A stretch of DNA of 64,000 nucleotides, from contig NZ_CP072596.1 of the NCBI RefSeq assembly GCF_017815535.1, positions 868,001 to 932,000 on the forward strand. Direction: 5' to 3'. Origin of the DNA: Tessaracoccus sp. MC1865 (GTDB lineage Bacteria; Actinomycetota; Actinomycetes; Propionibacteriales; Propionibacteriaceae). Below the pieces are notes generated by a model. The model was given only the letters and a program-made list of their open reading frames with translations. It made no database searches and was not told the origin of the DNA. A program made the position numbers and the translations under genes. Each line of letters begins with the position of its first letter. Within the stretch, counting starts at the first letter, position 1. Positions 1 through 8,101 of this stretch are shown in pieces.

Positions 1-104
1 CGGAATAGGGGTCCCGGCGGTTCTCGGATGCGTCAGAGGGTGCGATCATGGCCGCCACTTTACGCTGCTGGCGCAGACCCACAGCAGGCGATCCTGGGGA
101 ACCG

Positions 105-1037
105 CTAGACCTTGCGGATGCGGATGGCCTCGATCGTGTGGTCACGGTCCTTGACCAGGATGGCCGTGGCGCGCTCCCGCGTGGGCGTGATGTTCTGCCG
201 GAGGTTCGGGCCGTTGATGGTGTCCCAGATCTGGCCGGCGAGCTCGACCGATTCGGCGTCGGACAGGTCCATGAAACGGCGGAAGAAGCTGCGCTGGTCC
301 TGGAAGGCGGTCTCCCGGAGGGTGAGGAAGCGGTCCAGGAACCATTCCTTGATGTGCTCCTCCTTGGCGTCCACGTAGACCGTGAAGTCGAAGAAGTCGC
401 TCACCGCCAGGCCCGGGTGGCCGTCTGCCTCGATGCGGGCGGGCTGCAGCACGTTGAGACCTTCGACGATGAGGATGTCGGGGCTCTCCACCACGATGTG
501 CTCGCCCTCCACGATGTCGTAGACGAGGTGCGAATAGACCGGGGCGAGCACCCGGGGTTCGCCGGACTTCACGCCCATCACGAACTGCAGGAGCGCCCGG
601 CGGTTGTAGGACTCGGGGAAGCCTTTGCGGTCCAGCAGCCCGCGACGCTGAAGCTCCGCGTTGGGATAGAGGAAGCCGTCGGTGGTGATGAGATCCACCT
701 TGGGGGTGCCGGGGGCGCGGCGCAGGAGTTCCTGCAGCAGGCGCGCCACCGTCGATTTCCCCACAGCCACGGAGCCCGCCACGCCGATCACGAACGGCGT
801 GCGCTGCACATCGAGGCCCAGGAAGTCGTTGGACTGGGCGTAGAGCCGCCCGGTGTTGACCATGTGGAGGTGCAGCAACTGCGTGAGCGGCCGGTAGACC
901 TCCGCGATGTCCAGTTGGCTCGTCGGGTCGCCGAGGCCCCTCAGCCTGGTCAGTGTTTCTTCGTCGAGATTGATCTGGGTGGCGTTCGACTTCTCGGCCC
1001 ACGCGCGGCGTTGCAGCGTGACGTACGGTTCGGGCAC
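105..1037 (-). CDS. coaA: Pantothenate kinase, type I
   Basis: Phosphorylates pantothenate with ATP, the first and usually rate-limiting step of coenzyme A synthesis, in the cytoplasm. The 310-residue product has the type I (prokaryotic CoaA, PRK-like fold) P-loop GVAGSVAVGKST at about residues 86-97 and the family segments TTDGFLYPN, GFPESYN and DIVEGLN-like VEGLNVLQ. I start it at the GTG giving VPEPYVTLQRRAW, because a GAGGAG ribosome site lies 4 nt upstream and homologues begin here; a longer in-frame start 42 codons upstream has no such support. It is divergent from glmS. A small inverted repeat (TTGCTGG/CCAGCAA, 1050-1071) lies just upstream of its ribosome site. Confidence 0.95.
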   Translation of the reverse strand: MPEPYVTLQRRAWAEKSNATQINLDEETLTRLRGLGDPTSQLDIAEVYRPLTQLLHLHMVNTGRLYAQSNDFLGLDVQRTPFVIGVAGSVAVGKSTVARLLQELLRRAPGTPKVDLITTDGFLYPNAELQRRGLLDRKGFPESYNRRALLQFVMGVKSGEPRVLAPVYSHLVYDIVEGEHIVVESPDILIVEGLNVLQPARIEADGHPGLAVSDFFDFTVYVDAKEEHIKEWFLDRFLTLRETAFQDQRSFFRRFMDLSDAESVELAGQIWDTINGPNLRQNITPTRERATAILVKDRDHTIEAIRIRKV

Positions 1038-1195
1038 AGCGCTCCTCGGTTGCTGGGTGTGCAGCCAGCAAGCATACGCCCGGCGTGTCTCCGTGGCAGG
1101 CGCGCCCCGCGGAAGCGCCCACCACGGGCGGCGGTAGTCAGCACCTCGAAGTGTCAATGTCAAGAAGTGGGCAAGGGTGCTGTACGGTTTTCGAC

Positions 1196-3028
1196 GTGTG
1201 TGGAATCGTTGGATACCTCGGAACCCGTGACGGACTCGACGTTGTACTGAGCGGTCTGCGCCGCCTCGAGTACCGCGGCTATGACTCGGCCGGCATCGCC
1301 ATGCCGCATGACGGGCAGATCGCCTGGCGCAAGCGCGCCGGCAAGATCGCCAACCTGTCAGCGGCCATCGATGAGGACCCCCTGCCCCGCAGCGCCGTCG
1401 CGATCGGCCACACGCGGTGGGCCACCCACGGCGCGCCCAACGATGCCAACTCGCACCCCCACGTCGCCGAGCGCATCGCCATCGTGCACAACGGCATCAT
1501 CGAGAACCACGACAAGCTGCGCGCAGAACTCCACGGTGCCACGTTCACCTCGGAGACCGATTCCGAGGTCGCCGCGCATCTGCTGAACAAGGAAGTGCAC
1601 GGGGGAGCCAGCCTCGTGGAGGCCATGCGCACCGTGGCGGCCAAGCTCGAAGGGGCCTTCACCCTCGTCGCCGTCGACGCGCAGGACCCTGACCGCATCG
1701 TGGCGGCCCGTCGGAACTCTCCGCTCGTGGTGGGCAAGGGTGACGGCGAGTACTTCCTCGCCTCGGACGTCGCCGCGTTCATCGCGCACACCCGCGACGC
1801 CGTCGAGCTCGGCCAGGACCAGATCGTCGAGATCACCCCTGATGGCGTCAACGTCACCACGTTCGACGGCGGCCCCGCCGAGACGAAGGACTTCCACGTC
1901 GACTGGGACCTGGAGGCCGCGCAGAAGCAGGGCTTCGACTGGTTCATGCGCAAGGAGATCTTCGAGCAGCCCAAGGCGGTCGCCGATACGCTCCTCGGCC
2001 GCCTCAACGAGCGCGGCGAGCTCGTCCTCGACGAACTGCGGATCAGCCCCGAGACCCTGCGCCGGATCAACAAGATCGTGATCGTGGCCGCGGGCACCTC
2101 CTTCTACGCCGGCCTGGTGGCCAAGTACGCCATCGAGCACTGGACCCGCATCCCCTGCGAGGTGGAGCTGGCCTCCGAGTTCCGCTACCGCGACCCCATC
2201 GTCGACCCCATGACGCTGGTGGTCACCATCTCCCAGTCCGGCGAGACCGCAGACACCCTGATGGCCATCCGCCACGCCCGCGAACAGCACGCCAAGGTGG
2301 TGGCCATCTGCAACACCAACGGCTCCACCATCCCGCGTGAATCCGACGCCGTGATCTACACCCACGCGGGGCCGGAGATCGGCGTCGCGTCCACGAAGGG
2401 CTTCACCACGCAGCTGGTGGCCTGCTACCTGCTCGGGCTGTACCTGGCCCAGGTCCGGGGCATGAAGTACGGCGACGAGATCGCCGCGCTGCTGGCAGAG
2501 CTGGAGCGGATGCCTGCCGCCATCCAGCAGGTGCTGGACAACAAGCAGCCCGTGCTGGACCTCGCCGCCGAACTCGTCGACGCCACGTCGGTGTTGTTCC
2601 TGGGACGGCACGCCGGGTACCCCGTCGCGCTGGAGGGCGCCCTGAAGCTCAAGGAACTGGCCTACATCCACGCCGAGGGCTTCGCCGCCGGAGAGCTGAA
2701 GCACGGCCCCATCGCGCTCGTCTCCGAGGGCCTGCCGATGTTCGTGATCGTCCCGCCCCGCGGCCGCGACCAGTTGCGCGACAAGGTCATCTCCAACATC
2801 GCCGAGGTGCGTGCCCGCGGCGCCCGCACGATCGTCCTGGCCGACGCCGACGACGAGGAGGCGCGCGCCGTCGCGTCGAACTTCATCGAACTGCCCAAGG
2901 TGTCGACGCTGCTGCAGCCCCTGGTCGCCGTCATCCCGCTGCAGCTGTTCGCCTGCGAACTGGCGACGGTGAAGGGTCACGATGTCGACCAGCCGCGCAA
3001 CCTGGCGAAGTCCGTCACCGTCGAGTAG
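1196..3028 (+). CDS. glmS: Glutamine--fructose-6-phosphate aminotransferase (isomerizing)
   Basis: Makes glucosamine-6-phosphate from fructose-6-phosphate and glutamine, the entry to UDP-GlcNAc and peptidoglycan synthesis. The 610-residue protein begins VCGIVGY; the Cys after the initiator is the N-terminal nucleophile of the class II glutaminase domain (about 1-225), so the GTG at 1196 must be the start. Two SIS sugar-isomerase domains follow (about 290-600), and it ends in the family signature DQPRNLAKSVTVE. No Shine-Dalgarno sequence precedes the GTG; a TACGGT -10-like hexamer at 1183-1188 is 7 nt away, consistent with a leaderless message. No glmS ribozyme-like region is apparent in the short upstream gap. 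Confidence 0.96.
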   Translation: MCGIVGYLGTRDGLDVVLSGLRRLEYRGYDSAGIAMPHDGQIAWRKRAGKIANLSAAIDEDPLPRSAVAIGHTRWATHGAPNDANSHPHVAERIAIVHNGIIENHDKLRAELHGATFTSETDSEVAAHLLNKEVHGGASLVEAMRTVAAKLEGAFTLVAVDAQDPDRIVAARRNSPLVVGKGDGEYFLASDVAAFIAHTRDAVELGQDQIVEITPDGVNVTTFDGGPAETKDFHVDWDLEAAQKQGFDWFMRKEIFEQPKAVADTLLGRLNERGELVLDELRISPETLRRINKIVIVAAGTSFYAGLVAKYAIEHWTRIPCEVELASEFRYRDPIVDPMTLVVTISQSGETADTLMAIRHAREQHAKVVAICNTNGSTIPRESDAVIYTHAGPEIGVASTKGFTTQLVACYLLGLYLAQVRGMKYGDEIAALLAELERMPAAIQQVLDNKQPVLDLAAELVDATSVLFLGRHAGYPVALEGALKLKELAYIHAEGFAAGELKHGPIALVSEGLPMFVIVPPRGRDQLRDKVISNIAEVRARGARTIVLADADDEEARAVASNFIELPKVSTLLQPLVAVIPLQLFACELATVKGHDVDQPRNLAKSVTVE

Positions 3029-3100
3029 GGGGGCGGTCCGACACGGCTACGGCCCTCGTGCCTCGGACGCGTCCGGCTCAACCAGCGTTAGGGTGCTTCC

Positions 3101-3451
3101 ATGATCGTGGGCATCGGGACGGACCTAGTGGTCATCGAGCGTTTCAAGCGGATGCTCGAGGAAAGGCCCAAACTCGGCGAGCGCCTCCTCACCGACGGCG
3201 AGCGCAAGCTCTCCGTCGAATCCCAGGCCGCGCGTTTCTCGGCCAAGGAGGCCCTGGCCAAGGCGCTCGGGTCGCCGGGCGGCATGCGGTGGCTCGACTG
3301 CGAGGTGGTCCGCTCCGACGAGGGCGTCCCGTCGTTCGCGACGACGGGCTCGGTCGCCGCCCGGATAGAGGCGCTGGGTGTGAGGCGCATCCATTTGTCC
3401 ATCAGCCATGACGGTGGCTTCGCAACGACCATGGTGGTGTGCGAAGCATGA
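3101..3451 (+). CDS. acpS: Holo-[acyl-carrier-protein] synthase
   Basis: Transfers 4'-phosphopantetheine from CoA to acyl carrier protein. The 116-residue protein has the AcpS start MIVGIGTDLVVIERF (the Asp is a Mg2+ ligand), the conserved RFSAKEALAKALG segment, and the C-terminal HLSISHDGGFA. The length is normal for the family. It overlaps the next gene by ATGA, so the two are probably translationally coupled. A TAGGGT hexamer 6 nt upstream of the ATG, with no Shine-Dalgarno, suggests a leaderless promoter. Coenzyme A (coaA) and carrier-protein activation are thus neighbours. Confidence 0.95.
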   Translation: MIVGIGTDLVVIERFKRMLEERPKLGERLLTDGERKLSVESQAARFSAKEALAKALGSPGGMRWLDCEVVRSDEGVPSFATTGSVAARIEALGVRRIHLSISHDGGFATTMVVCEA

Positions 3452-4881
3452 AGCAGGTCATCAGCGCGCAACAGATGCGCGACGCCGAGCAGCGTGTCTT
3501 CGACGCCGAACCCGACGTCGACCTCATGGGCCGGGCGGCCCTCGCGGTCGCTCAACTGGCTGAGGCGATTGCACCCCACGGCCCCGTTCTCGTGGCCGTC
3601 GGCCCCGGCAACAACGGGGGAGACGGGCTGTTCGCCGCCGCCCACCTGGCGGACCACCGGCCCGTCACCGTTTGGCCGGCGATGGGGAAATGCCATGAAG
3701 CCGGCCTGGCCGCCGCCCGTGGGGCAGGGTGCCACGTGGTCGACGCCGTGGGCGCCGCCGCCGCCCTGGCTGATGCGGCCCTGGTGATCGACGCGGTGAC
3801 GGGCCTCGGTTCACGCCCGCACCTGCCCACCACCACCGCGACCTTCGCGGAGGCGTGCGACGCCGCGGCCGTCCCCGTGCTCTCCGTGGACCTCCCCAGC
3901 GGCCTCGACGCCGATTCCGGGCACCCGCACAACAGCTTCCGCGCCGAACACACCATCACCTTCGCCGCGTTGAAGGCCTGCCACGTGCAGGAGCCCGCGG
4001 CGTCGCGCTGTGGCGAGGTGCACGTCGCGGACATCGGGGTCGCACTCCCTGAGGGTGCCCCGAGGGACGGGCAGCGGGGCGCGTCGAAGGGTGCGGGCCT
4101 CGAGGAGGTGCGACAGGCGGAGGAGGCCGACGTGGCCCTCTGGTGGCCGGTTCCCGATGCCACCTCCGACAAGTACTCGCGCGGCGTGGTGATGGTGGAC
4201 ACCGGGTCCGAGCACTACCAGGGAGCGGCCCTCCTCAGCATCGCGGGAGCTGTCAACGCGGGCGCCGGCATGGTGCGCTACACGGGCCGCGTGCACTCCG
4301 GCCTGGTGCTCACCCGGTTCCCGAGCGTGGTGATGGGCGAGGGCAGGGCTCAGGCGATGGTGTTGGGGTCGGGCTGGGGCGACACCGACGGCGCCGAAGG
4401 GCGAGTCGCCAACGCCAAACTGCACGGCCTGCCCGCAGTCGTGGACGCCAACGCCCTGTACGCGCTGCCGCAGGGGCGGCTCGACGGCTGGTTGTTGACT
4501 CCGCACGCCGGTGAACTGTCCCGGATCCTCGGTTGCTCGCGGTCGCACGTGGAGAACGAGCCGGTCAGTTGCGCGCGGGAGGTGGCCCGCAGCACTGGGG
4601 CGGCCGTTCTCCTCAAGGGAGCCACGCAGTACGTGGCTGAGCCGTCGGGGCGCGTGACGATCGCGGTCCCCGGGCCCAGTTGGACGGCCCAGGCCGGTTC
4701 GGGTGACGTGCTCGCCGGCATCTGCGGCACGTTGCTGGCGGCAGGTCTGCCGGCGTGGAAGGCCGGTGTGCTGGGGGCGAGCATCCAGGCGATGACCGCC
4801 TGGCGCCATCCCGGGCCCTACCCGCCGGACGTGCTTGCCGGGCGGCTGCCCGAGGTGATCGCCTCGATCACTCCCCGGTGA
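3448..4881 (+). CDS. nnr: Bifunctional NAD(P)HX epimerase / ADP-dependent (S)-NAD(P)HX dehydratase
   Basis: Repairs hydrated NADH and NADPH: the N-terminal YjeF_N domain epimerises the R form and the C-terminal ribokinase-like domain dehydrates the S form using ADP. Residues about 1-205 carry VGPGNNGGDGL, the YjeF_N nucleotide-binding loop; about 225-475 carry LTPHAGELSRIL and the GSGDVLAG signature of the dehydratase. I choose the ATG at 3448 (MKQVISAQQMRD) because it overlaps the acpS stop as ATGA and matches homologue starts; an in-frame ATG lies three codons upstream. The 3' end overlaps the convergent peroxidase gene by 14 bp. Confidence 0.93.
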   Translation: MKQVISAQQMRDAEQRVFDAEPDVDLMGRAALAVAQLAEAIAPHGPVLVAVGPGNNGGDGLFAAAHLADHRPVTVWPAMGKCHEAGLAAARGAGCHVVDAVGAAAALADAALVIDAVTGLGSRPHLPTTTATFAEACDAAAVPVLSVDLPSGLDADSGHPHNSFRAEHTITFAALKACHVQEPAASRCGEVHVADIGVALPEGAPRDGQRGASKGAGLEEVRQAEEADVALWWPVPDATSDKYSRGVVMVDTGSEHYQGAALLSIAGAVNAGAGMVRYTGRVHSGLVLTRFPSVVMGEGRAQAMVLGSGWGDTDGAEGRVANAKLHGLPAVVDANALYALPQGRLDGWLLTPHAGELSRILGCSRSHVENEPVSCAREVARSTGAAVLLKGATQYVAEPSGRVTIAVPGPSWTAQAGSGDVLAGICGTLLAAGLPAWKAGVLGASIQAMTAWRHPGPYPPDVLAGRLPEVIASITPR

Positions 4882-6070
4882 AGAGTCCTTCGCCGATCCA
4901 GCCGCCCTCCTGGAAGCCCGGCGGGATCACGAACACGGCCGAGCCGATGGCCGTGGTCCACTCGTTGAGCGCGTCGCCCTGATCCAGCATCCGCTGCACG
5001 GGGATGAACTGGTCGGCGATGTCCGCCTGGAAGGCGCAGAAGATCAGGCCCGACGTCTCGACCGCCGTGCCGTCGACCCAGTCGTCGTGGGTGTAGTTGA
5101 GGCCGCGCCGCAGCATCCGGCGGCCGTTGTTCTGCGACGGATGGCTCCGCCGGGAGTGGGCGTCGAGCGCGATGACCGGCGCCCCGTCCTGCGTGGCCCC
5201 GAGGTCGACGTCGTCGCGTTCCCCACCCCCGGTGAGCGGCGCGCCGGTGTCGAGCCGACGACCCACCGACGCCTCCTGCCGGTCCCGCACGGCTTCGTCC
5301 CACCCCACGAGATCCATCTCGATGCGCCGCACCACCAGTTGGGTGCCGCCGGTGAGCCACTCGTCGGTGGATACGACGGCGGCGCTGAGGGTGTCGCCGG
5401 TGGGGTTCGCCGAGCCGTCCACCTGGCCGAAGAGGTTGCGCCCGGTGACCGCGGCACCCGTGGCGTCGACGGAGCGCCAGGAGCCGCGCTGGGCCCATCG
5501 TCGGGTGGCGAACGGGGCGGCGTCGGTCACGAACCGGCGCACGGCGTGGGCGACGCTGGTGGCGTCGTCGGCGGACACCCAGACGAGGAGGTCGCCGCCC
5601 GTCCAGCGCTGGTCGAGCGCGTCGTGCTGCATGGGCGGGATCTCCTGGAACCCGGCCGGGCGCTTCGCCTGCAAGCCGTCCAGTTCGAAGACGCGGGGGC
5701 CGAGGCCCACCAGCGCGGTCAGTGAGACGCCGGGTTGGGCCATGTGAGGCGCGAAGTCGCCCGCGGCGGGGCGGCCCTCCGTGAGCGCCACCACATCGCC
5801 CGTCCAGGCCCGGAGCAGCCGGCCGAGCGCAGCCTTGTCGGTCTGGGGGAGCAGGTCGAAGGCGACGAGCTCGCTCACCTGGGTCTTCGGTGTGAAGATG
5901 CCGGCCTGGTGCGCGCCGTAGGGGGAGTAGGTCTGTCCGACGACGCCGCCGTCGGTTCCCTGGTCTGGAGCGGGTGAAGCGGTGGCGCGCCCGGCCACCA
6001 CTCCGGCAGCGCCGGCGATGCCGGCGGCACCGGCGTAACCGAACACCCCTCGACGGCTGACCTTGGACAT
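4868..6070 (-). CDS. Dyp-type peroxidase, Tat-exported (EfeB/DyP family)
   Basis: A haem peroxidase of the dye-decolourising family, probably acting outside the membrane. The 400-residue protein starts MSKVSRRGVFGYAGAAG, a twin-arginine signal with a hydrophobic stretch and an ATA cleavage-like site near residue 31. The DyP motif GxxDG is present as GQVDGSAN (catalytic Asp) and the proximal haem His is probably in DAHSRRSHP; a conserved C-terminal block GLIFCAFQAD...QRML follows. The start is supported by a TACACT hexamer 7 nt upstream (leaderless type). It is divergent from the copper-chaperone lipoprotein, with a GC-rich palindrome between them. EfeB-type iron acquisition is possible, but no efeU/efeO is here. 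Confidence 0.88.
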   Translation of the reverse strand: MSKVSRRGVFGYAGAAGIAGAAGVVAGRATASPAPDQGTDGGVVGQTYSPYGAHQAGIFTPKTQVSELVAFDLLPQTDKAALGRLLRAWTGDVVALTEGRPAAGDFAPHMAQPGVSLTALVGLGPRVFELDGLQAKRPAGFQEIPPMQHDALDQRWTGGDLLVWVSADDATSVAHAVRRFVTDAAPFATRRWAQRGSWRSVDATGAAVTGRNLFGQVDGSANPTGDTLSAAVVSTDEWLTGGTQLVVRRIEMDLVGWDEAVRDRQEASVGRRLDTGAPLTGGGERDDVDLGATQDGAPVIALDAHSRRSHPSQNNGRRMLRRGLNYTHDDWVDGTAVETSGLIFCAFQADIADQFIPVQRMLDQGDALNEWTTAIGSAVFVIPPGFQEGGWIGEGLFTGE

Positions 6071-6118
6071 GGCGCTCAGTGTACGTGTCTTCCGGCCCCT
6101 CATCGCCCGCGAGACGAT

Positions 6119-6132
6119 TACCCCACGGGGTA
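6119..6132. promoter_or_regulatory. Perfect inverted repeat TACCCC-AC-GGGGTA, possible metal-responsive operator
   Basis: A 6-bp inverted repeat with a 2-bp centre lies between the divergent DyP peroxidase and PCuAC genes. For the PCuAC gene, with a -10-like TAGTCT at 6142-6147, it falls on the -35/spacer. The TACCCC/GGGGTA pattern resembles published operators of the copper sensor CsoR. The regulator itself is not in the window, so this is an inference from pattern and neighbours. Confidence 0.45.
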
Positions 6133-6154
6133 TTGTCTGTGTAGTCTGGCGGCC

Positions 6155-6670
6155 ATGACGCCGCGTGCCCTCGCTCTTGCCGTTTCCGCCCTCCTCATCG
6201 CCGGCTGCACGTCGGCGCAGCCCGCCGCGCCGGGCGTCCTCGCCGCAGACCCGTGGGCCCGCACCACCGACGGCGCTGAGCGTCCGGACATGACCGCCGT
6301 CTTCGTCAACCTCACCAACCCATCGGACGAGGACCGGGTACTGGTCGAGGCCGACTGTGGCGACGTCGCCGAGAAGACCGAGCTCCACGTCATGGAGAAC
6401 CAGGACGGGAAGATGGTGATGGTCAAGGCCGAGGGCGGCATGACCGTCCCGGCAGGCAAGCACTGGCACCTGGCGCCCGGCGGTCCGCACATCATGCTGA
6501 TGGGGCTCACCCGCGAACTTCCGGCCGGCTCGGAGGAACTCACCTGCACCCTCACGTTCGACGACGGGCAGAGAATCGAGATCCTCGCACCCGTCAAGCA
6601 GTTCACCGAGGAGCAGGACTCCTACCACGAGCATGCCGAGGACGGCACAGAGGTCACCCCGGCCGGATGA
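6155..6670 (+). CDS. PCuAC-type copper chaperone lipoprotein (DUF461)
   Basis: Predicted extracytoplasmic Cu(I) carrier, a family that supplies copper to cytochrome oxidase or to copper homeostasis. The 171-residue protein has a lipoprotein signal with lipobox LIAGC (Cys18). The mature part carries the PCuAC ligand pattern: [10 protein letters not shown], then GGM, then [11 protein letters not shown], giving the His/Met set of the H-M-x-M motif. The C-terminus is acidic and His-containing (YHEHAED). No ribosome site is seen; TAGTCT 7 nt before the ATG suggests a leaderless message. It is divergent from the DyP peroxidase, separated by a CsoR-like palindrome. Confidence 0.88.
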   Translation: MTPRALALAVSALLIAGCTSAQPAAPGVLAADPWARTTDGAERPDMTAVFVNLTNPSDEDRVLVEADCGDVAEKTELHVMENQDGKMVMVKAEGGMTVPAGKHWHLAPGGPHIMLMGLTRELPAGSEELTCTLTFDDGQRIEILAPVKQFTEEQDSYHEHAEDGTEVTPAG

Positions 6671-6752
6671 CCACCGCCGGGTTTCATCCAGCGTTCACCT
6701 CGTGTTCCCCCGGCTACCGGGAGTGGTTCACCCTCGTGAGTATTGTGGAACT

Positions 6753-7889
6753 GTGAGAGTCGCGATCGTCGCAGAATCTTTTCTTCCCAATGTCAACGGG
6801 GTGACCAACTCCGTGCTCCGCGTGCTCGAACACCTCAAGGCCCACGGCCACGAGGCGATGGTCATCGCCCCGTCCGACGGTGGCAAGACCCCCAAGCACT
6901 ACCTGGGCTTCCCCATCGTGCCGGTCAACTCGATCGGCCTGCCGGGCTACGACGTGGTGCGCGTGGTGACCACCACCAGCTTCAACATCGAGCGCATCCT
7001 GACCAACTTCCGCCCTGACGTGGTGCACCTGGCCGCGCCGTTCATCGTCGGCTACAAGGCGGCCTCGGTGGCCGCCAAGCTGGGCATCCCCATGGTGGGC
7101 ATCTATCAGACGGAGATCCCCACCTACGCTGCCCGCTACGGCGTGCCGTCGCTGGAGCCCGTCTTCTGGCACCACCTGCGTCAGGTGCACTCGCTCGCCT
7201 CGCTGAACTTCGCTCCGTCCACCTTCGCCCGCGACCAGCTGATCGAGCAGGGCGTTCCCCGCGTCGGCGTCTGGGGCAGGGGCGTGGATTCCGTGCGTTT
7301 CGACCCCGCCAAGCGCAGCGACGCCTTCCGCGCGCGCTTCGCCCCCAACGGGGAGCGGCTCATCGGTTTCATGGGGCGGTTGGCCTCGGAGAAGCGCGTG
7401 GAGGACCTGGCGGCCGTCGCAGCAGTGCCCAATACCCGCATCGTCATCATCGGCGACGGCCCGTTGCGCGGCCAGCTCGAAGCAACGCTGCCCAACGCCG
7501 TGTTCACCGGCCTGCTCACGGGCGAGGACCTGCCCACCGCGTTGGCCAGCCTGGACCTGTTCGTCCACACCGGAGACCTCGAGACGTTCTGCCAGGCCAT
7601 CCAGGAGGCCAAGTCCTCCGGCCTGCCCATCGTCGCGCCCCACCGCGGCGGCCCCATCGACCTGGTGGACCAGTCGCGCACCGGATGGCTGTACCGCCCC
7701 GGGGACCTGGAGGCCATGCGCGGTCACGTCGTGGACCTGATCGGTGACGATGCGAAGCGCCAGGCGTTCGGCGCGGCCGCCCGCGAGTCCGTGTTGGGGC
7801 GCACGTGGGAGAAGGTGTGTGCCGAATTGATGGGGCATTACACCAAGGCCATCCGCATGTCGGTGCGCGGCGGCCACCTCGTCGGCTGA
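6753..7889 (+). CDS. mgtA: GT4 glycosyltransferase, probable GDP-mannose-dependent alpha-mannosyltransferase (MgtA-like)
   Basis: Likely adds mannose to a membrane glycolipid in lipomannan-type glycolipid synthesis. The 378-residue GT-B protein begins [21 protein letters not shown], the family N-terminus, and carries the donor-site regions [26 protein letters not shown] and the EX7E-like block [23 protein letters not shown]. The start is the GTG at 6753, which matches homologue N-termini; TATTGT lies 6 nt upstream with no Shine-Dalgarno. It stands alone between the chaperone gene and the helicase. The acceptor is inferred from family resemblance only. Confidence 0.85.
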   Translation: MRVAIVAESFLPNVNGVTNSVLRVLEHLKAHGHEAMVIAPSDGGKTPKHYLGFPIVPVNSIGLPGYDVVRVVTTTSFNIERILTNFRPDVVHLAAPFIVGYKAASVAAKLGIPMVGIYQTEIPTYAARYGVPSLEPVFWHHLRQVHSLASLNFAPSTFARDQLIEQGVPRVGVWGRGVDSVRFDPAKRSDAFRARFAPNGERLIGFMGRLASEKRVEDLAAVAAVPNTRIVIIGDGPLRGQLEATLPNAVFTGLLTGEDLPTALASLDLFVHTGDLETFCQAIQEAKSSGLPIVAPHRGGPIDLVDQSRTGWLYRPGDLEAMRGHVVDLIGDDAKRQAFGAAARESVLGRTWEKVCAELMGHYTKAIRMSVRGGHLVG

Positions 7890-7920
7890 GGGTGATCCCC
7901 GCTCCCGGCGGGTGCCGAAA

Positions 7921-8037
7921 GAGGGGGCACAGACCCCTCAAATAGGGGATGCGGCCAATCTGGTGTAAGCTCGACAGGCCCGATGCGGCGCCCAATCGCG
8001 CCAACTTGACGCCCAAGCGTCAAATTTCCTATTTGAG
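7921..8037 (+). promoter_or_regulatory. Mutually exclusive hairpins upstream of the DEAD-box helicase
   Basis: The 212-nt gap before the helicase contains several perfect inverted repeats that cannot all form at once: GAGGGG/CCCCTC (7921-7926/7934-7939), CCCCT/AGGGG (7934-7938/7944-7948), TTGACGC/GCGTCAA (8006-8012/8017-8023) and TCAAAT/ATTTGA (8020-8025/8031-8036). In addition CTCAAATAGG (7937-7946) is fully complementary to CCTATTTGAG (8028-8037). The first hairpins could be the end of the upstream transcript; the rest may be a switching leader of the helicase mRNA. The promoter is not located. Confidence 0.45.
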
Positions 8038-8101
8038 CGGGCAGTCCAGTCTCAGGTGGACCTATTCCCTGAGCGCATACCCCTCGAAGGGCAACAACAC
8101 A

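Noticed and set aside
1-104. Gene end or terminator before coaA's stop
   Set aside because: No frame with family resemblance could be read; only a weak inverted repeat CTGCTG/CAGCAG (65-87) is present.
1038-1195. glmS ribozyme or riboswitch
   Set aside because: The glmS start appears leaderless and the gap is too short and lacks the ribozyme's paired core; that ribozyme is known mostly from Firmicutes.
48-1250. Long open frame on the plus strand opposite coaA
   Set aside because: It is antisense to a clear pantothenate kinase, has no homology-like motifs and low-complexity composition; a GC-codon artefact.
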